Positions 9,194 to 17,902 of a stretch of 64,000 nt of DNA are shown here, in pieces. Every line of letters starts with the position of its first letter. Position 1 is the stretch's first letter. Origin of the DNA: RGZA01 sp041917755 (lineage in GTDB: Bacteria > Pseudomonadota > Alphaproteobacteria > UBA9219 > RGZA01); NCBI GenBank assembly GCA_041917755.1, contig JAYRWY010000013.1, positions 62,001-126,000 on the forward strand, written 5' to 3'. The position numbers and the translations under genes were made by a program. The notes below the pieces were generated by a model. That model was not told the origin of the DNA, searched no databases, and was given only the letters and a program-made list of their open reading frames with translations.

Positions 9194-10606
9194 TTGATAT
9201 TATTTAACAAATCAGTCTTCGCGCTATCGACAATTTTTCGCTCCCACACTGCGAGAGTTTTATTATTTGTTGCCTTGGTGGTTTCTTCTATAATTTTTGT
9301 TGGCGCGTGTGACTCTAAGCGATTGACTGTCGATCGGACAATATACATTGAAAATACGACGGGAGTAGAAATTCACGCCCTCGCAAATACCAAAGACAAT
9401 GGCTTCATAGTTGCAGGAAAAATAGGCGCCGCCGTTTCAGTCAATGAAGCGTACGCCGTTCGTGTCAATCGCGATGGGCATGTGCTATGGGCCTATCACA
9501 AACCTCCAGTGGATTTGCCGCCGTTCGCAAGTTCGCGCTCACCTGAGCCGGTATATCATCAAGCTGTCGTAATGCCTGACGACAGTGTTTTTCTTTGCGG
9601 GCAAATGCCTCGAGACAGAAAGCCTGGTTCCGGGCACCTTGTGGCTCATGGCATTCTCACGCATCTCGATAAAAATGGAAAGGTCATTGATGATGTGGAT
9701 CTATCGCCAAAGTTAGATGGATTTCCAATCTCTGCAAAATTGCGATCGTGCATATCTTTCGGCAGCGGCATATTTGCGGTTGGCCCAGCAACGAAGATTT
9801 GGCCAGACCCCCAAGGAGCTGCTCGTGGTGAACCCGCTATTGTCGGAAGAGATTTTCTGTGGGCTATTTATCTTTCATCTGACGGCTTAGTCCGATGGGA
9901 ACGCCTAGTACCCCTTGAGAAGGGGCCAAATCGTCCGACGATTTGGGTGTTTGGTGGTGACGCACAAGTATTGCTAACGCAGGACAACCGCGTCGCAGTT
10001 TTCTCTGAGGCTGGTACAGAGGGATATCTTTTTGATGCAAACGGGTCGGTGATTAGTCGTCGCATTGGTATGCGACCCCGGATGGATGAGATATTCCTGC
10101 CAATCTCGCGGCAAGACGGTATTTTTAGCTCATATGTGTTGAGTGCCACACGTTTCGTTGGGGGGCTACCGATCGATAAAGGGGGCGCATACTACAATAA
10201 CGCAGACTACAACTATGTCGAATTCAATTCGGAACTCGATGAAACACGACGAACGCCGTTGGCACACGCCCTGAATGGCGAACCTCGTTTTAGATATCAA
10301 CTAGCCGATGGTTCTAAAGTCTTTTTCGGCACAACATTATACAGTCGGAGTGGGCATGCCGCGCATGTACAATTGTTAGGCCCCGAGCCTGATGACGACG
10401 AAACAATACGTCTCGGTGATAAGGGGTATTCATACCACGTTGACGCGGTAGCGCCGTCTAATGTTCCAGGAGCCTTCGTTGCGGCCCGCTATACGAGCCG
10501 GCCGTTCAGCAATCTTCCTTTCATGACAGAAATTGACTGGTATTTATCGCCCATCACACCGAAGGGCGTCGCCTTAGATTTTATCGCTGTCAAACCCAAA
10601 TTGTAG
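9194..10606 (+). CDS. Predicted lipoprotein with beta-propeller-like repeats
   Basis: The 470-residue protein has a long hydrophobic signal (about residues 20-38) ending in the lipobox-like FVGAC, so Cys39 is a likely lipidation site. The mature part contains motifs such as TKDNGFIVAG and AYAVRVNRDGHVLWAY, the kind seen in delta-60 or PQQ-like beta-propeller blades, but I cannot name a family. The start is TTG at 9194 with only a weak ribosome site. Codon use is more mixed than in the chromosomal neighbours, and the gene lies in the tRNA-bounded island, so it is probably acquired. A 41-codon frame with a good SD follows 8 bases later. Confidence 0.72.
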   Translation: MILFNKSVFALSTIFRSHTARVLLFVALVVSSIIFVGACDSKRLTVDRTIYIENTTGVEIHALANTKDNGFIVAGKIGAAVSVNEAYAVRVNRDGHVLWAYHKPPVDLPPFASSRSPEPVYHQAVVMPDDSVFLCGQMPRDRKPGSGHLVAHGILTHLDKNGKVIDDVDLSPKLDGFPISAKLRSCISFGSGIFAVGPATKIWPDPQGAARGEPAIVGRDFLWAIYLSSDGLVRWERLVPLEKGPNRPTIWVFGGDAQVLLTQDNRVAVFSEAGTEGYLFDANGSVISRRIGMRPRMDEIFLPISRQDGIFSSYVLSATRFVGGLPIDKGGAYYNNADYNYVEFNSELDETRRTPLAHALNGEPRFRYQLADGSKVFFGTTLYSRSGHAAHVQLLGPEPDDDETIRLGDKGYSYHVDAVAPSNVPGAFVAARYTSRPFSNLPFMTEIDWYLSPITPKGVALDFIAVKPKL

Positions 10607-10614
10607 GAGAATTT

Positions 10615-10737
10615 ATGCCTATTTCAGATCTTGTTGCCGCACAGCTCGACTTCGCTGCATATACGCCGCTTTCAAGCTACAGCTCTGGGACTATTTCGAT
10701 CAATGGTCAGAATACTCCTCTGTTAATCGGTCAGTGA
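10615..10737 (+). CDS. 40-residue ORF, possibly a truncated gene start
   Basis: An ATG at 10615 follows AGGAGA by about 5 bases and opens a 40-residue frame, MPISDLVAAQLDF onward, rich in Ser, Leu and Ala. I recognise no family. It ends just where a hlyD reading frame in another phase begins, so it may be the intact start of a gene whose body was deleted, rather than a true small protein. Confidence 0.4.
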   Translation: MPISDLVAAQLDFAAYTPLSSYSSGTISINGQNTPLLIGQ

Positions 10738-10867
10738 TGGAAAAGATGTGAACCTTAACCCTGGAATGGCAATCACAGCCGAAATCAAGACGAGTTCACG
10801 GCACGTCATCGACTATTTGCTCTCTCCGCTTCAGGCGCGGGCGCATCAAGCGCTGCGCGAAAGATGA
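10727..10867 (+). pseudogene. C-terminal fragment of a HlyD-family type I secretion adaptor
   Basis: In the frame ending with TGA at 10865-10867 the translation contains DGKDVNLNPGMAITAEIK and then VIDYLLSPL, ending ALRER. These segments match the conserved C-terminus of HlyD/PrtE periplasmic adaptors of type I secretion. Only the last 46 codons remain; upstream the frame is closed by TAA at 10724-10726. No ABC transporter or TolC gene is nearby. It is a relic, and shows that the island once carried a type I secretion cluster. Confidence 0.8.
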
Positions 10868-10933
10868 GATGAGAGAATTGTGCGCTCGATGATAAAATAC
10901 TGCGTGCTACGTCGTGTTCCTGAGCGTTCCACG

Positions 10934-10954
10934 GCACAAATTTAGCACAAATTT
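10934..10954 (+). repeat. Tandem GCACAAATTT pair near the right att-like repeat
   Basis: GCACAAATTT occurs at 10934-10943 and 10945-10954, one helical turn apart and about 70 bases from the right tRNA repeat. Short phased repeats at this place are typical of integrase or excisionase arm sites, but the assignment is inference. Confidence 0.35.
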
Positions 10955-10987
10955 CGACTAAGCAGTTGAAATCGCACACGTGGCCCG

Positions 10988-11053
10988 AGGCTCATAACCT
11001 TCAGGCGCAATCCCTTCGGCTTGCGTGGTTCAAATCCATCTCCCGCAACCAAA
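10988..11053 (+). repeat. Right att-like copy of the tRNA-fMet 3' part
   Basis: The segment contains 13 bases of the anticodon arm (10988-11000) and 28 bases of the T arm, acceptor and CCA (11026-11053), identical to the functional tRNA. Between them 25 bases form a hairpin (CGCAA/TTGCG) in place of the normal 9. No 5' half exists, so this is not a tRNA gene. Confidence 0.75.
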
Positions 11054-11108
11054 CTAAATTACATGTTTGTAACTTTTACTGATTATTGAATGGTCTAGTC
11101 TTTTGCGC

Positions 11109-11300
11109 ATGCCGCATCACCAGACAAATAGTCAATTACCCCGATATACCAAAGCCAATTTGCCGCAAAAAAATTGCGTTGCTTGCACGCGCCCTTTCGC
11201 GTGGCGAAAAAAATGGGCGCGGGATTGGGATAACGTGCGTTATTGCTCGGAGCGTTGCCGACGTGGCAAACCCCAAAGTAAAGAAGCCCCAACGACATGA
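11109..11300 (+). CDS. DUF2256 zinc-finger-like protein
   Basis: This 63-residue protein contains QKNCVACTRPFAWRKKWARD and RYCSERCRR, the two CxxC pairs of the DUF2256 family, which probably bind a metal ion. DUF2256 genes are regularly found beside photolyase-related genes, as here. The ATG at 11109 is taken; a TTG two codons upstream is also possible. The stop codon overlaps the photolyase start by four bases (ATGA), so the two are translationally coupled. Its biochemical role is unknown. Confidence 0.85.
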   Translation: MPHHQTNSQLPRYTKANLPQKNCVACTRPFAWRKKWARDWDNVRYCSERCRRGKPQSKEAPTT

Positions 11301-12832
11301 CGCGGCAGTTAATCCTTATCCTTGGTGACCAGTTGAGCCATGCCATATCGTCGCTACGCGGCGCAGATAAAACGCGCGATGTAATATTGATGTGTGAGGT
11401 ATGGGATGAAGCCACCTATGTGCCGCACCATAAGAAAAAAATCGCCTTCATATTTTCATGTATGCGCCATTTCGCGCAGGAATTACGTGAGGATGGATGG
11501 CGCATTGATTACCAGACGTTAGAGCAAACCGGTGCAGCGGGAAGTTTTACCAGTGAAGTTGAAAAAGCGATTACCCGGCATGAGCCGCAAAGTGTGGTGG
11601 TCACATCCCCATCTGAATGGCGCGTGTTAAATATGATGCAGGGATGGCAGGCATTATTACGCATTCCCGTTGAGATAATAGATGATAATCGGTTTATCTG
11701 TTCGCCTGCTGAATTCGCACAATGGGCTGATGGTAAGAAGCAATTACGGATGGAATATTTTTACCGTGAGATGCGACGAAAAACGAATTTACTGATGGAT
11801 AATGACGAGCCGATGGGTGGGCAATGGAACTTTGATAAAGAAAACCGCAAGCCAGCCAAAGGCGATTTGTTTATGTCGCGCCCGCTGCGCTTTAAACCCG
11901 ACACCATCACATCCGAGGTGTTGGAAGTGGTGCGCCGTCATTTCAATCATCATTTTGGTGATTTGGAACCGTTCTGGTTTGGTGTGACGCGCGGCCATGC
12001 CCAAGATGCGCTGACGCATTTTGTGAATACGACCTTGCCGAAATTTGGCGATTTTCAAGACGCGATGCTGCAGGGCGAGGATTTTTTATATCACTCGGTC
12101 CTATCGATTTATATCAATGTGGGACTGCTGCATCCATTGGAGGTATGCCAGGCAGTGGAGGTGGCTTATCATGACGGGAAAGTGCCATTAAATGCTGCAG
12201 AGGGATATATTCGCCAGATTATAGGCTGGCGTGAATATGTGCGCGGCATTTATTGGCTGAAAATGCCGGAATATGTAACACAAAATTATTTTGCACATAC
12301 GCGTGCAGTGCCGGATTTTTATTGGACGGGTAAGACTGATATGGCGTGCCTGAGTGCAGCCATTGGCCAGACCAAACGTGAGGCCTATGCGCATCATATC
12401 CAGCGCCTGATGCTAACAGGTAATTTTGCATTGCTGGCCGGTGTATCACCGCAGGCATTGCATGAATGGTATCTTCTTGTTTATGCCGATGCGTTTGAGT
12501 GGGTGGAATTGCCCAATACCTTGGGCATGAGCCAGTTTGGTGATGGCGGTTTGCTTGCGTCAAAACCCTATGTGGCATCGGGGGCGTATATCAACCGTAT
12601 GTCTAACTACTGCAAGGGTTGCCGATATGATGTCAGTCAGCCTTATGGAGATGGGGGATGCCCGTTTAATCCACTGTATTGGGCTTTTTTGAATACGCAC
12701 CGAGACAAACTTTCTCGTAATCCACGAATGGCACAAATGTATCGTACATGGGATAAGCTTTCAGATGAACGAAAGCGAAAGACGTTAGATAGTGCTAAAG
12801 TTTTTCTGGAGCAGCTTGATGGCGGCGACTAG
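11297..12832 (+). CDS. Iron-sulfur cryptochrome/photolyase-related protein (FeS-BCP, PhrB type)
   Basis: The 511-residue protein belongs to the deoxyribodipyrimidine photolyase-related (DPRP) family. The Rossmann-like N-terminus starts LILILGDQLSHA, and the helical FAD-binding domain holds NTLGMSQFGDGG and YKGC-type cysteines. Four cysteines, in DMACL and in the cluster NYCKGC...GGC (residues about 435-455), match the four ligands of the [4Fe-4S] cluster of Agrobacterium PhrB, a (6-4) photolyase. The substrate is thus probably UV-made (6-4) photoproducts in DNA. It is coupled to the DUF2256 gene just upstream. Confidence 0.9.
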   Translation: MTRQLILILGDQLSHAISSLRGADKTRDVILMCEVWDEATYVPHHKKKIAFIFSCMRHFAQELREDGWRIDYQTLEQTGAAGSFTSEVEKAITRHEPQSVVVTSPSEWRVLNMMQGWQALLRIPVEIIDDNRFICSPAEFAQWADGKKQLRMEYFYREMRRKTNLLMDNDEPMGGQWNFDKENRKPAKGDLFMSRPLRFKPDTITSEVLEVVRRHFNHHFGDLEPFWFGVTRGHAQDALTHFVNTTLPKFGDFQDAMLQGEDFLYHSVLSIYINVGLLHPLEVCQAVEVAYHDGKVPLNAAEGYIRQIIGWREYVRGIYWLKMPEYVTQNYFAHTRAVPDFYWTGKTDMACLSAAIGQTKREAYAHHIQRLMLTGNFALLAGVSPQALHEWYLLVYADAFEWVELPNTLGMSQFGDGGLLASKPYVASGAYINRMSNYCKGCRYDVSQPYGDGGCPFNPLYWAFLNTHRDKLSRNPRMAQMYRTWDKLSDERKRKTLDSAKVFLEQLDGGD

Positions 12833-12864
12833 TCATTTTTATAATTTTTGAGATGATTTGTTTT

Positions 12865-12879
12865 TTAATTTAAAATTAA
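12865..12879. promoter_or_regulatory. Possible CtrA-type box TTAA-N7-TTAA
   Basis: TTAA at 12865-12868 and 12876-12879 have the CtrA spacing of seven bases. The surroundings are so AT-rich that chance is a real possibility. It lies about 130 bases before the gene at 13009. Confidence 0.25.
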
Positions 12880-13008
12880 TCATAAAAAAATATTGGATTA
12901 CTGGTGGTTATTATCATTAAGCCAATATTTACTGCATTTCGTCACACTCAATTCTTTTACACAGTGCCTACCCTTATTTTAAAGGCACGCTAGATATTGA
13001 GCAAAGCC

Positions 13009-13875
13009 ATGTCAGATGAAGCAACATTTTTGGCGTCCATAAATTCATTTTTGAGAGAGCATGTGCCTGGTACGCATTTTGTCGCGACCCCTGCCAATGG
13101 AACTACTCCCGCGAGATATTCTATTCGCGGTTTGGATGGGCTGGCTGTTCCACTTAATGCAGGGCAACGGGATGATATTATAGCTGCGTTGGGACGGCGT
13201 GGTATACCGCCGCATACCATTATTCCAACGGGGACTGCTGGCGATGCGCGCTTATCCATCCTACAAGATGGACGAATGAGAGTGGATGGGTTGGATTATT
13301 ATGGCGCACGTCAAAATGGCCAGTTTCCTACAGTACAAAATTTGCCACCTGAAAACTGGCGGGTTCATGCATTAAGCGCTGAACGCGTGGATGCAATTCA
13401 ACGGCAGACGCCCGCACAGGTTGGCCGCGGGCAAGTACAACCCACCCCAGCAGAGCCGCATGGCATTCATGAAACGCCAGCACATTATGAACGTGCGATT
13501 GCCCGTGGGCAGGTACAGCCAGCTCCAGCGGAGCCGCATGCACGGGTTCAGCCTTCACCAACGCCGCGGGGTCGTTATGCCGCGTTGGCTACGCCCTTTA
13601 TTGCTGCGGCAAGTTTGTTGTTCGGTGATAATGCACAAGCAGCAACTGGACAAGGCCAGCATGAGCAACGCCCAACTAATACAGGCGATTTCTTCAGAAT
13701 TATTGGTGGACAGCACCCAAGCCATGACACGGCATTGGGGCGTACAGTCAATGCCGGATATGAACGGTTCAACAACTTTATGAACAATGACGTACGGGAG
13801 GCAATCAACGGTGCGGCTGAACGCGTTGTGCAAGCCGTTACGCCTCAGCGTCCACCCCCAGCGCCAAAGCCTTAG
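13009..13875 (+). CDS. Hypothetical protein with Pro/Gln repeats and one hydrophobic segment
   Basis: I do not recognise this 288-residue protein. Residues about 1-125 look globular. A linker follows with two near-copies of RGQVQPxPAEPH (about 140 and 165), then a hydrophobic segment ALATPFIAAASLLFGDNAQA (about 190-210) that resembles an internal signal or single membrane helix, and a Pro-rich tail ending PPPAPKP. The ATG at 13009 is chosen over TTG at 12997. It opens a run of mostly unrecognised genes that ends with a CHAP-like hydrolase. Confidence 0.6.
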   Translation: MSDEATFLASINSFLREHVPGTHFVATPANGTTPARYSIRGLDGLAVPLNAGQRDDIIAALGRRGIPPHTIIPTGTAGDARLSILQDGRMRVDGLDYYGARQNGQFPTVQNLPPENWRVHALSAERVDAIQRQTPAQVGRGQVQPTPAEPHGIHETPAHYERAIARGQVQPAPAEPHARVQPSPTPRGRYAALATPFIAAASLLFGDNAQAATGQGQHEQRPTNTGDFFRIIGGQHPSHDTALGRTVNAGYERFNNFMNNDVREAINGAAERVVQAVTPQRPPPAPKP

Positions 13876-13996
13876 CTGGGCTTATAAAGACAATCAGAAT
13901 GTCGCGCTCTATATGTGCAGTTTAAAAGCCATACGGGATGAAGAGCCTTGCTCTGACATATTGATGTTTTGAAGTAATGCGGGTATATGTTCACAA

Positions 13997-14407
13997 ATGA
14001 ACAGCCGTCTTTCAATCCTTGAGCATTTGCGTCGTTCTACCTTCCTGATGGAAGCGATGGCGATGCTTGTCATGTTGATGGTGTTGGTGAAGGGGTTTAT
14101 ACCTGCAGGCTATATGCCAGATATGGGCGCCTTGCAGAACGGGATTATTAAAATCACCATCTGCACAGCTTCCGGCTTTGAACAAAAAGCCGTTGATGAA
14201 CAAGGCGCGCCAGCAAGCAAGCATCAGGCTGGCGCAGATTTTTGTCCGTTCGGATGGTCGCCCCATGCGGTTGCTACACCGTTGGCCTTATTCTTTATTC
14301 CAAATCAGTTTTCTGCGCCTGAGCATCTATTGGCGTTTAAGGAACTATTCCTAAGCAAGCCGTATCATGCGCTTGCCAGCCCGCGCGCCCCGCCGGTTCA
14401 TATCTAA
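13997..14407 (+). CDS. DUF2946-like small membrane protein
   Basis: The 136-residue protein has an N-terminal hydrophobic helix (residues 18-36), then KGFIPAGYMPDM, ITICTASGF, FCPFG and a C-terminal SPRAPP. This spacing is that of the DUF2946 family, small exported or membrane proteins often found near metal-uptake genes. The two cysteines (ICT and FCP) could bind a metal ion, but this is not established. No metal-transport gene is adjacent. The ATG at 13997 has only a weak ribosome site. Confidence 0.65.
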   Translation: MNSRLSILEHLRRSTFLMEAMAMLVMLMVLVKGFIPAGYMPDMGALQNGIIKITICTASGFEQKAVDEQGAPASKHQAGADFCPFGWSPHAVATPLALFFIPNQFSAPEHLLAFKELFLSKPYHALASPRAPPVHI

Positions 14408-14507
14408 ACATCGTTATCATTCACGACGCATTTCTCTTGGCTAAGGGATGGCCGCATTAGCGTGCATGCGTCATCTATATCCACTTACATAGATTCCATG
14501 GGGCGTT

Positions 14508-16637
14508 ATGCCTATCATTTCTACCGCGCTTGTGCGCGAACCTGCCAATATCCAAGAATATTGTGCAGCCATTTGTTTTCAGTCTGTCGGGCAAGTCGTC
14601 ACGGTATTGGGCAAGATTGGACGTCATTTCGAAAATGAGGCCGTTGCGGTTTTTGCCAAGCAGGCGGTTGCCGAATATGCAGCTAAAGAGAATGCGCAAC
14701 TGGTGGCAGTCACCATTTTGCAGGATGCAGGCGTTGATGCCCCAGATGATGCACGGCTTTTTACCCATGACGGGCAGCATTATGCCATCAGCATCGGAAA
14801 TTTAGCCGATGAACGTACACAGATGGGTCATCTAATCCGTGTGATGGAACGGTTAAAATATCTGCAAGCCGTAATGGTGATGTTATCTACGACCGACATG
14901 CTCGGCACATCGCAGGCACTGGGCAAGCATATGGGCGGAATGACCCAACGGCTGCAACAAGTGCAAAAGATTGGCTTGCAACTGGAAAAATTGACGAGCC
15001 GCATTGAAGAAGCCAAGAAACGTAATCAACCGCTGTCACAAAAGGTTTTTGAAAAGCAGCTGACAAGGTTATTAACGCAGATGCAGAAACTGCAAGCAGG
15101 CGCGCCGCCAGAATTACGCCGTGTATTGCAAACCATGATCGCACAGGTCAAAGAAATGCGCCAATGGCCTGCGTTATCCATGACGCAGCGTCTTGCGGTT
15201 ACGCCATTAAAAGTGGTGGAAAAACATGATGCCGCGCCAAAGGCAGACCACCGGTTTAAAACGCAGCCAGCCAAACTTGCCTTAAAGGTAGTGGAGGGCA
15301 GACACACCATGCCGCTACCCGTTAACCGTGCGGCGGTAATTGGCCGTGTGACACCTAACCAGTTCTATATATTACCGTCGGTCATTACGAAAATAGCGGT
15401 GCAGACGAAGCCAGCAAACGATAACCGTTTCCGTGTGGCCAATAGCATGGTCACGCGCGTAGTCGCGAATGCAGCACGGAAGATTAATGCGCCAACGCAG
15501 ATTGCCAAGCATGGCGTACAAATGCCGAACCAGCGACGTTTTACGGCATTGAATGTTGTACCCAAATTACCAGTTGCGTTAACAGTACCAGCAGTAATCG
15601 CGCGTGCTGCAACAAGCACGGCATTTAATGCGTCTATTCTGCCTGCGGCGTCGATATTGAATGCTGTGCGACAGGCCGTGCCTGTGCAGACTTTGCAGGC
15701 ACACACAATACAGCATCAAGCAGTTCAGACGCAGCAGGCGCAAACTGTGCGAGTGCAGCTTGCAGTTTCACCGACACCAGAACAACCGCAGATACCTGTG
15801 CAGTCACAACTACGTGCCACTCCACAGGCTACTTCACAGCCCGTATCATCTGTTCAACCGTCATCATTACAGGCTGGCTTTGTACAGGCTGTGCAACCCG
15901 CCATGATACAGCAACCAGTGTTACAACAACCTGTTGTACAGCAGACGGTCACACAAGTAGCAACCATCCTACAAACAGCTGTACAGCATATGACACCACC
16001 AGATGTAGTTAGACAGCCGAATAGCCCGGTACAGAATATTACAATGCCAGATGGGTTGACGCAGAATGCTGCAGCCACGCCAAGGGCTGTGGTACAGCAA
16101 GCTGTTGTGCAAGGCGGCGTTAATGTAAGCGCATCAGGTGATGTGCTGCCACCCCAATTACGTGGTAGTGATGGTTTGAATGGCCATGACGCCAAGTCAC
16201 CGCCGCTTGTAGCAGCTGCCGTAACGTCGGTTCCAATTGTGCCACGCGTGGAAGGCGCAAGTATTCCTGCGCCCTTGTCAGTGACGCAAACCGCAAACCC
16301 GCCAATCATTCAGCAATACCAAAAAGCCGCTCAGGATTTTGGTGAGCGTGTAGTGCGTGGAGCAAATCAGCTTCAAGTACAGGTAAAACATCATGTTGAC
16401 GCAGTAGCACAGGCCGCAGTCCAGCAGGTTTCAGGTATAGTCGCGCGCGGTGTGCCAAGCCTGCAGTTGGTATCCGATAAAGTGAACGGAGCTATAACCA
16501 CTGCCTTTGATGCAGCAGCAAAAGCGGCCTGTGCCATTGCGTGTGCAATGAAAATGCCATGCTCATTTTGTTCAAGGCCTGCGCCTAAGGCCAATCAAGG
16601 CATGATGAATAATATGAAGGCACTTCAAAAATCGTAG
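14508..16637 (+). CDS. Large Gln/Val/Ala-rich low-complexity protein
   Basis: I recognise no family in this 709-residue protein. Residues about 1-110 look globular, 110-230 are helical and charged with coiled-coil character (LEKLTSRIEEAKKRNQ), and about 390-560 are dominated by Gln, Val, Pro and Ala (for example QQPVLQQPVVQQTV). The C-terminus has an Ala-rich helix and a Cys cluster CAIACAMKMPCSFC near residue 680. There is no signal peptide. The layout suggests a structural or scaffold protein, but no function follows. Two further unrecognised genes follow on the same strand. Confidence 0.65.
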   Translation: MPIISTALVREPANIQEYCAAICFQSVGQVVTVLGKIGRHFENEAVAVFAKQAVAEYAAKENAQLVAVTILQDAGVDAPDDARLFTHDGQHYAISIGNLADERTQMGHLIRVMERLKYLQAVMVMLSTTDMLGTSQALGKHMGGMTQRLQQVQKIGLQLEKLTSRIEEAKKRNQPLSQKVFEKQLTRLLTQMQKLQAGAPPELRRVLQTMIAQVKEMRQWPALSMTQRLAVTPLKVVEKHDAAPKADHRFKTQPAKLALKVVEGRHTMPLPVNRAAVIGRVTPNQFYILPSVITKIAVQTKPANDNRFRVANSMVTRVVANAARKINAPTQIAKHGVQMPNQRRFTALNVVPKLPVALTVPAVIARAATSTAFNASILPAASILNAVRQAVPVQTLQAHTIQHQAVQTQQAQTVRVQLAVSPTPEQPQIPVQSQLRATPQATSQPVSSVQPSSLQAGFVQAVQPAMIQQPVLQQPVVQQTVTQVATILQTAVQHMTPPDVVRQPNSPVQNITMPDGLTQNAAATPRAVVQQAVVQGGVNVSASGDVLPPQLRGSDGLNGHDAKSPPLVAAAVTSVPIVPRVEGASIPAPLSVTQTANPPIIQQYQKAAQDFGERVVRGANQLQVQVKHHVDAVAQAAVQQVSGIVARGVPSLQLVSDKVNGAITTAFDAAAKAACAIACAMKMPCSFCSRPAPKANQGMMNNMKALQKS

Positions 16638-16673
16638 AATTTTTCAACACCATCATAATCAAGGAGAAGTAAG

Positions 16674-17312
16674 ATGGATTTTAAGCATGTACAGGTTGCA
16701 TTTATCGGCCAGCTTCCCGAGGCAATTTATAATCAATTGAAATCGAAAGGAATTATAACCAGCGCAAGCGCGGAGCAGGAACACCGTACGTTTGAAGAAA
16801 ACTTTTTGGCGGCTTGTGCCAAACCCGAGGCAACAAATCCACCGCAAATCCCGGCATATCGCTTATTTACGCCATATGCAGCGGAAGGAGAGATGAGCGG
16901 ACATTTTCTTAATCCCTTTGCATCTGAAAACGCATTCCCGCCGACAGTAACCAAGGGCTTCTTTGGTAAAAAAGAAATTCGTGAGGCGGCGTTGGAGTGT
17001 TGTGATGTGCAGATATCCAAGGACGGTCTGGTGACGGCTGTTGCGATTGATTCAAATCCATTGGCAATTATCCATAACGATGGAAAAGCGCTGTCCATTA
17101 AGCCCATTAGTGCAGATAAAGACATTATGGAGATGAGTTTTACCAGTAATGGTGCATCATCGCCATTTAAACTGGATATCCAGAATGTATCTGCGCTCAC
17201 CAAACGATTTAGGGACGCACGTGTTAAAGCAGGGGATGCTGTACGTGTGATGATGGAACGCCCCTTGACGTCTAGTTATTATGCTGACCGGGCAAAGCTT
17301 GTATTTGGTTGA
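16674..17312 (+). CDS. Hypothetical soluble protein
   Basis: A strong ribosome site (AAGGAGAAGTAAG) precedes the ATG of this 212-residue protein, so it is surely translated. It has no signal peptide and no membrane helix. I do not recognise a domain. A Cys pair ECCDV lies near residue 108. It follows the Gln-rich gene by 36 bases and overlaps or abuts the next gene, which suggests one operon. Confidence 0.7.
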   Translation: MDFKHVQVAFIGQLPEAIYNQLKSKGIITSASAEQEHRTFEENFLAACAKPEATNPPQIPAYRLFTPYAAEGEMSGHFLNPFASENAFPPTVTKGFFGKKEIREAALECCDVQISKDGLVTAVAIDSNPLAIIHNDGKALSIKPISADKDIMEMSFTSNGASSPFKLDIQNVSALTKRFRDARVKAGDAVRVMMERPLTSSYYADRAKLVFG

Positions 17313-17317
17313 TAATA

Positions 17318-17902
17318 ATGACGCGGACAACCGATCTTAAGCTTCTGGCGCTACAAAAAGCTATGCGGCGTAATGCACAGATAGAGCGCCCCACAGGTTG
17401 GGTTGCCAACCTATGGGGCGCTTGCGCATTCTGCGTGACTTCATCGGGGGCTGGAGTTTTGGCAGGGCATGTGGGATGTGTCGTAACACCGATACTAGTG
17501 ACCCTCGCACCTGCGGGAAGCACTATGTTGGGGATTGATCCATACAATCCTGTGCTGATGCTAAAAATTGCAGCCGGTGTAAATGCAAGTGTACTGGGTG
17601 CTTGGTATGCGCTGCGCGGGCGTTACGTATCGCGCCCAATACAAATGGCAACGGTTGGATTTGCATTGGCGGGATTGGTCGTTACGACGGCTATAAAAAC
17701 GCCGCATATGGTGGATATGCAAATGGCTTATGAACAGTTGACCCAGGGAGATGTAAATAGACGCGTAGAGGTGATTGAAAACGCGCGGTTAATGGGGCAA
17801 TCGTTAGATGATTATTTGATGGCGTTTTGTAGCACACCATCCAGCCCGACAGCACGAATGACATCATCACAGAAAATTATGCAGGCATTCTGGCCAAGAT
17901 AA
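17318..17902 (+). CDS. Hypothetical membrane protein
   Basis: The 194-residue protein has hydrophobic segments near residues 30-60, 75-95 and 110-128, and a soluble C-terminal third, so it is probably an inner-membrane protein. No family is recognised. The ATG at 17318 is taken; a TTG at 17309 overlapping the previous stop is also possible. Its stop codon directly abuts the stop of the convergent methyltransferase gene. Confidence 0.62.
   Translation: MTRTTDLKLLALQKAMRRNAQIERPTGWVANLWGACAFCVTSSGAGVLAGHVGCVVTPILVTLAPAGSTMLGIDPYNPVLMLKIAAGVNASVLGAWYALRGRYVSRPIQMATVGFALAGLVVTTAIKTPHMVDMQMAYEQLTQGDVNRRVEVIENARLMGQSLDDYLMAFCSTPSSPTARMTSSQKIMQAFWPR

Noticed and set aside
10988..11050. A second tRNA gene at the right end of the island
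   Set aside because: There is no 5' half or D arm, and the spacer between anticodon and T arms is wrong; it is a partial copy.
12865..12879. CtrA box upstream of 13009 as a firm regulatory site
   Set aside because: The region is nearly all A and T, so TTAA pairs are expected by chance; listed only with low confidence.
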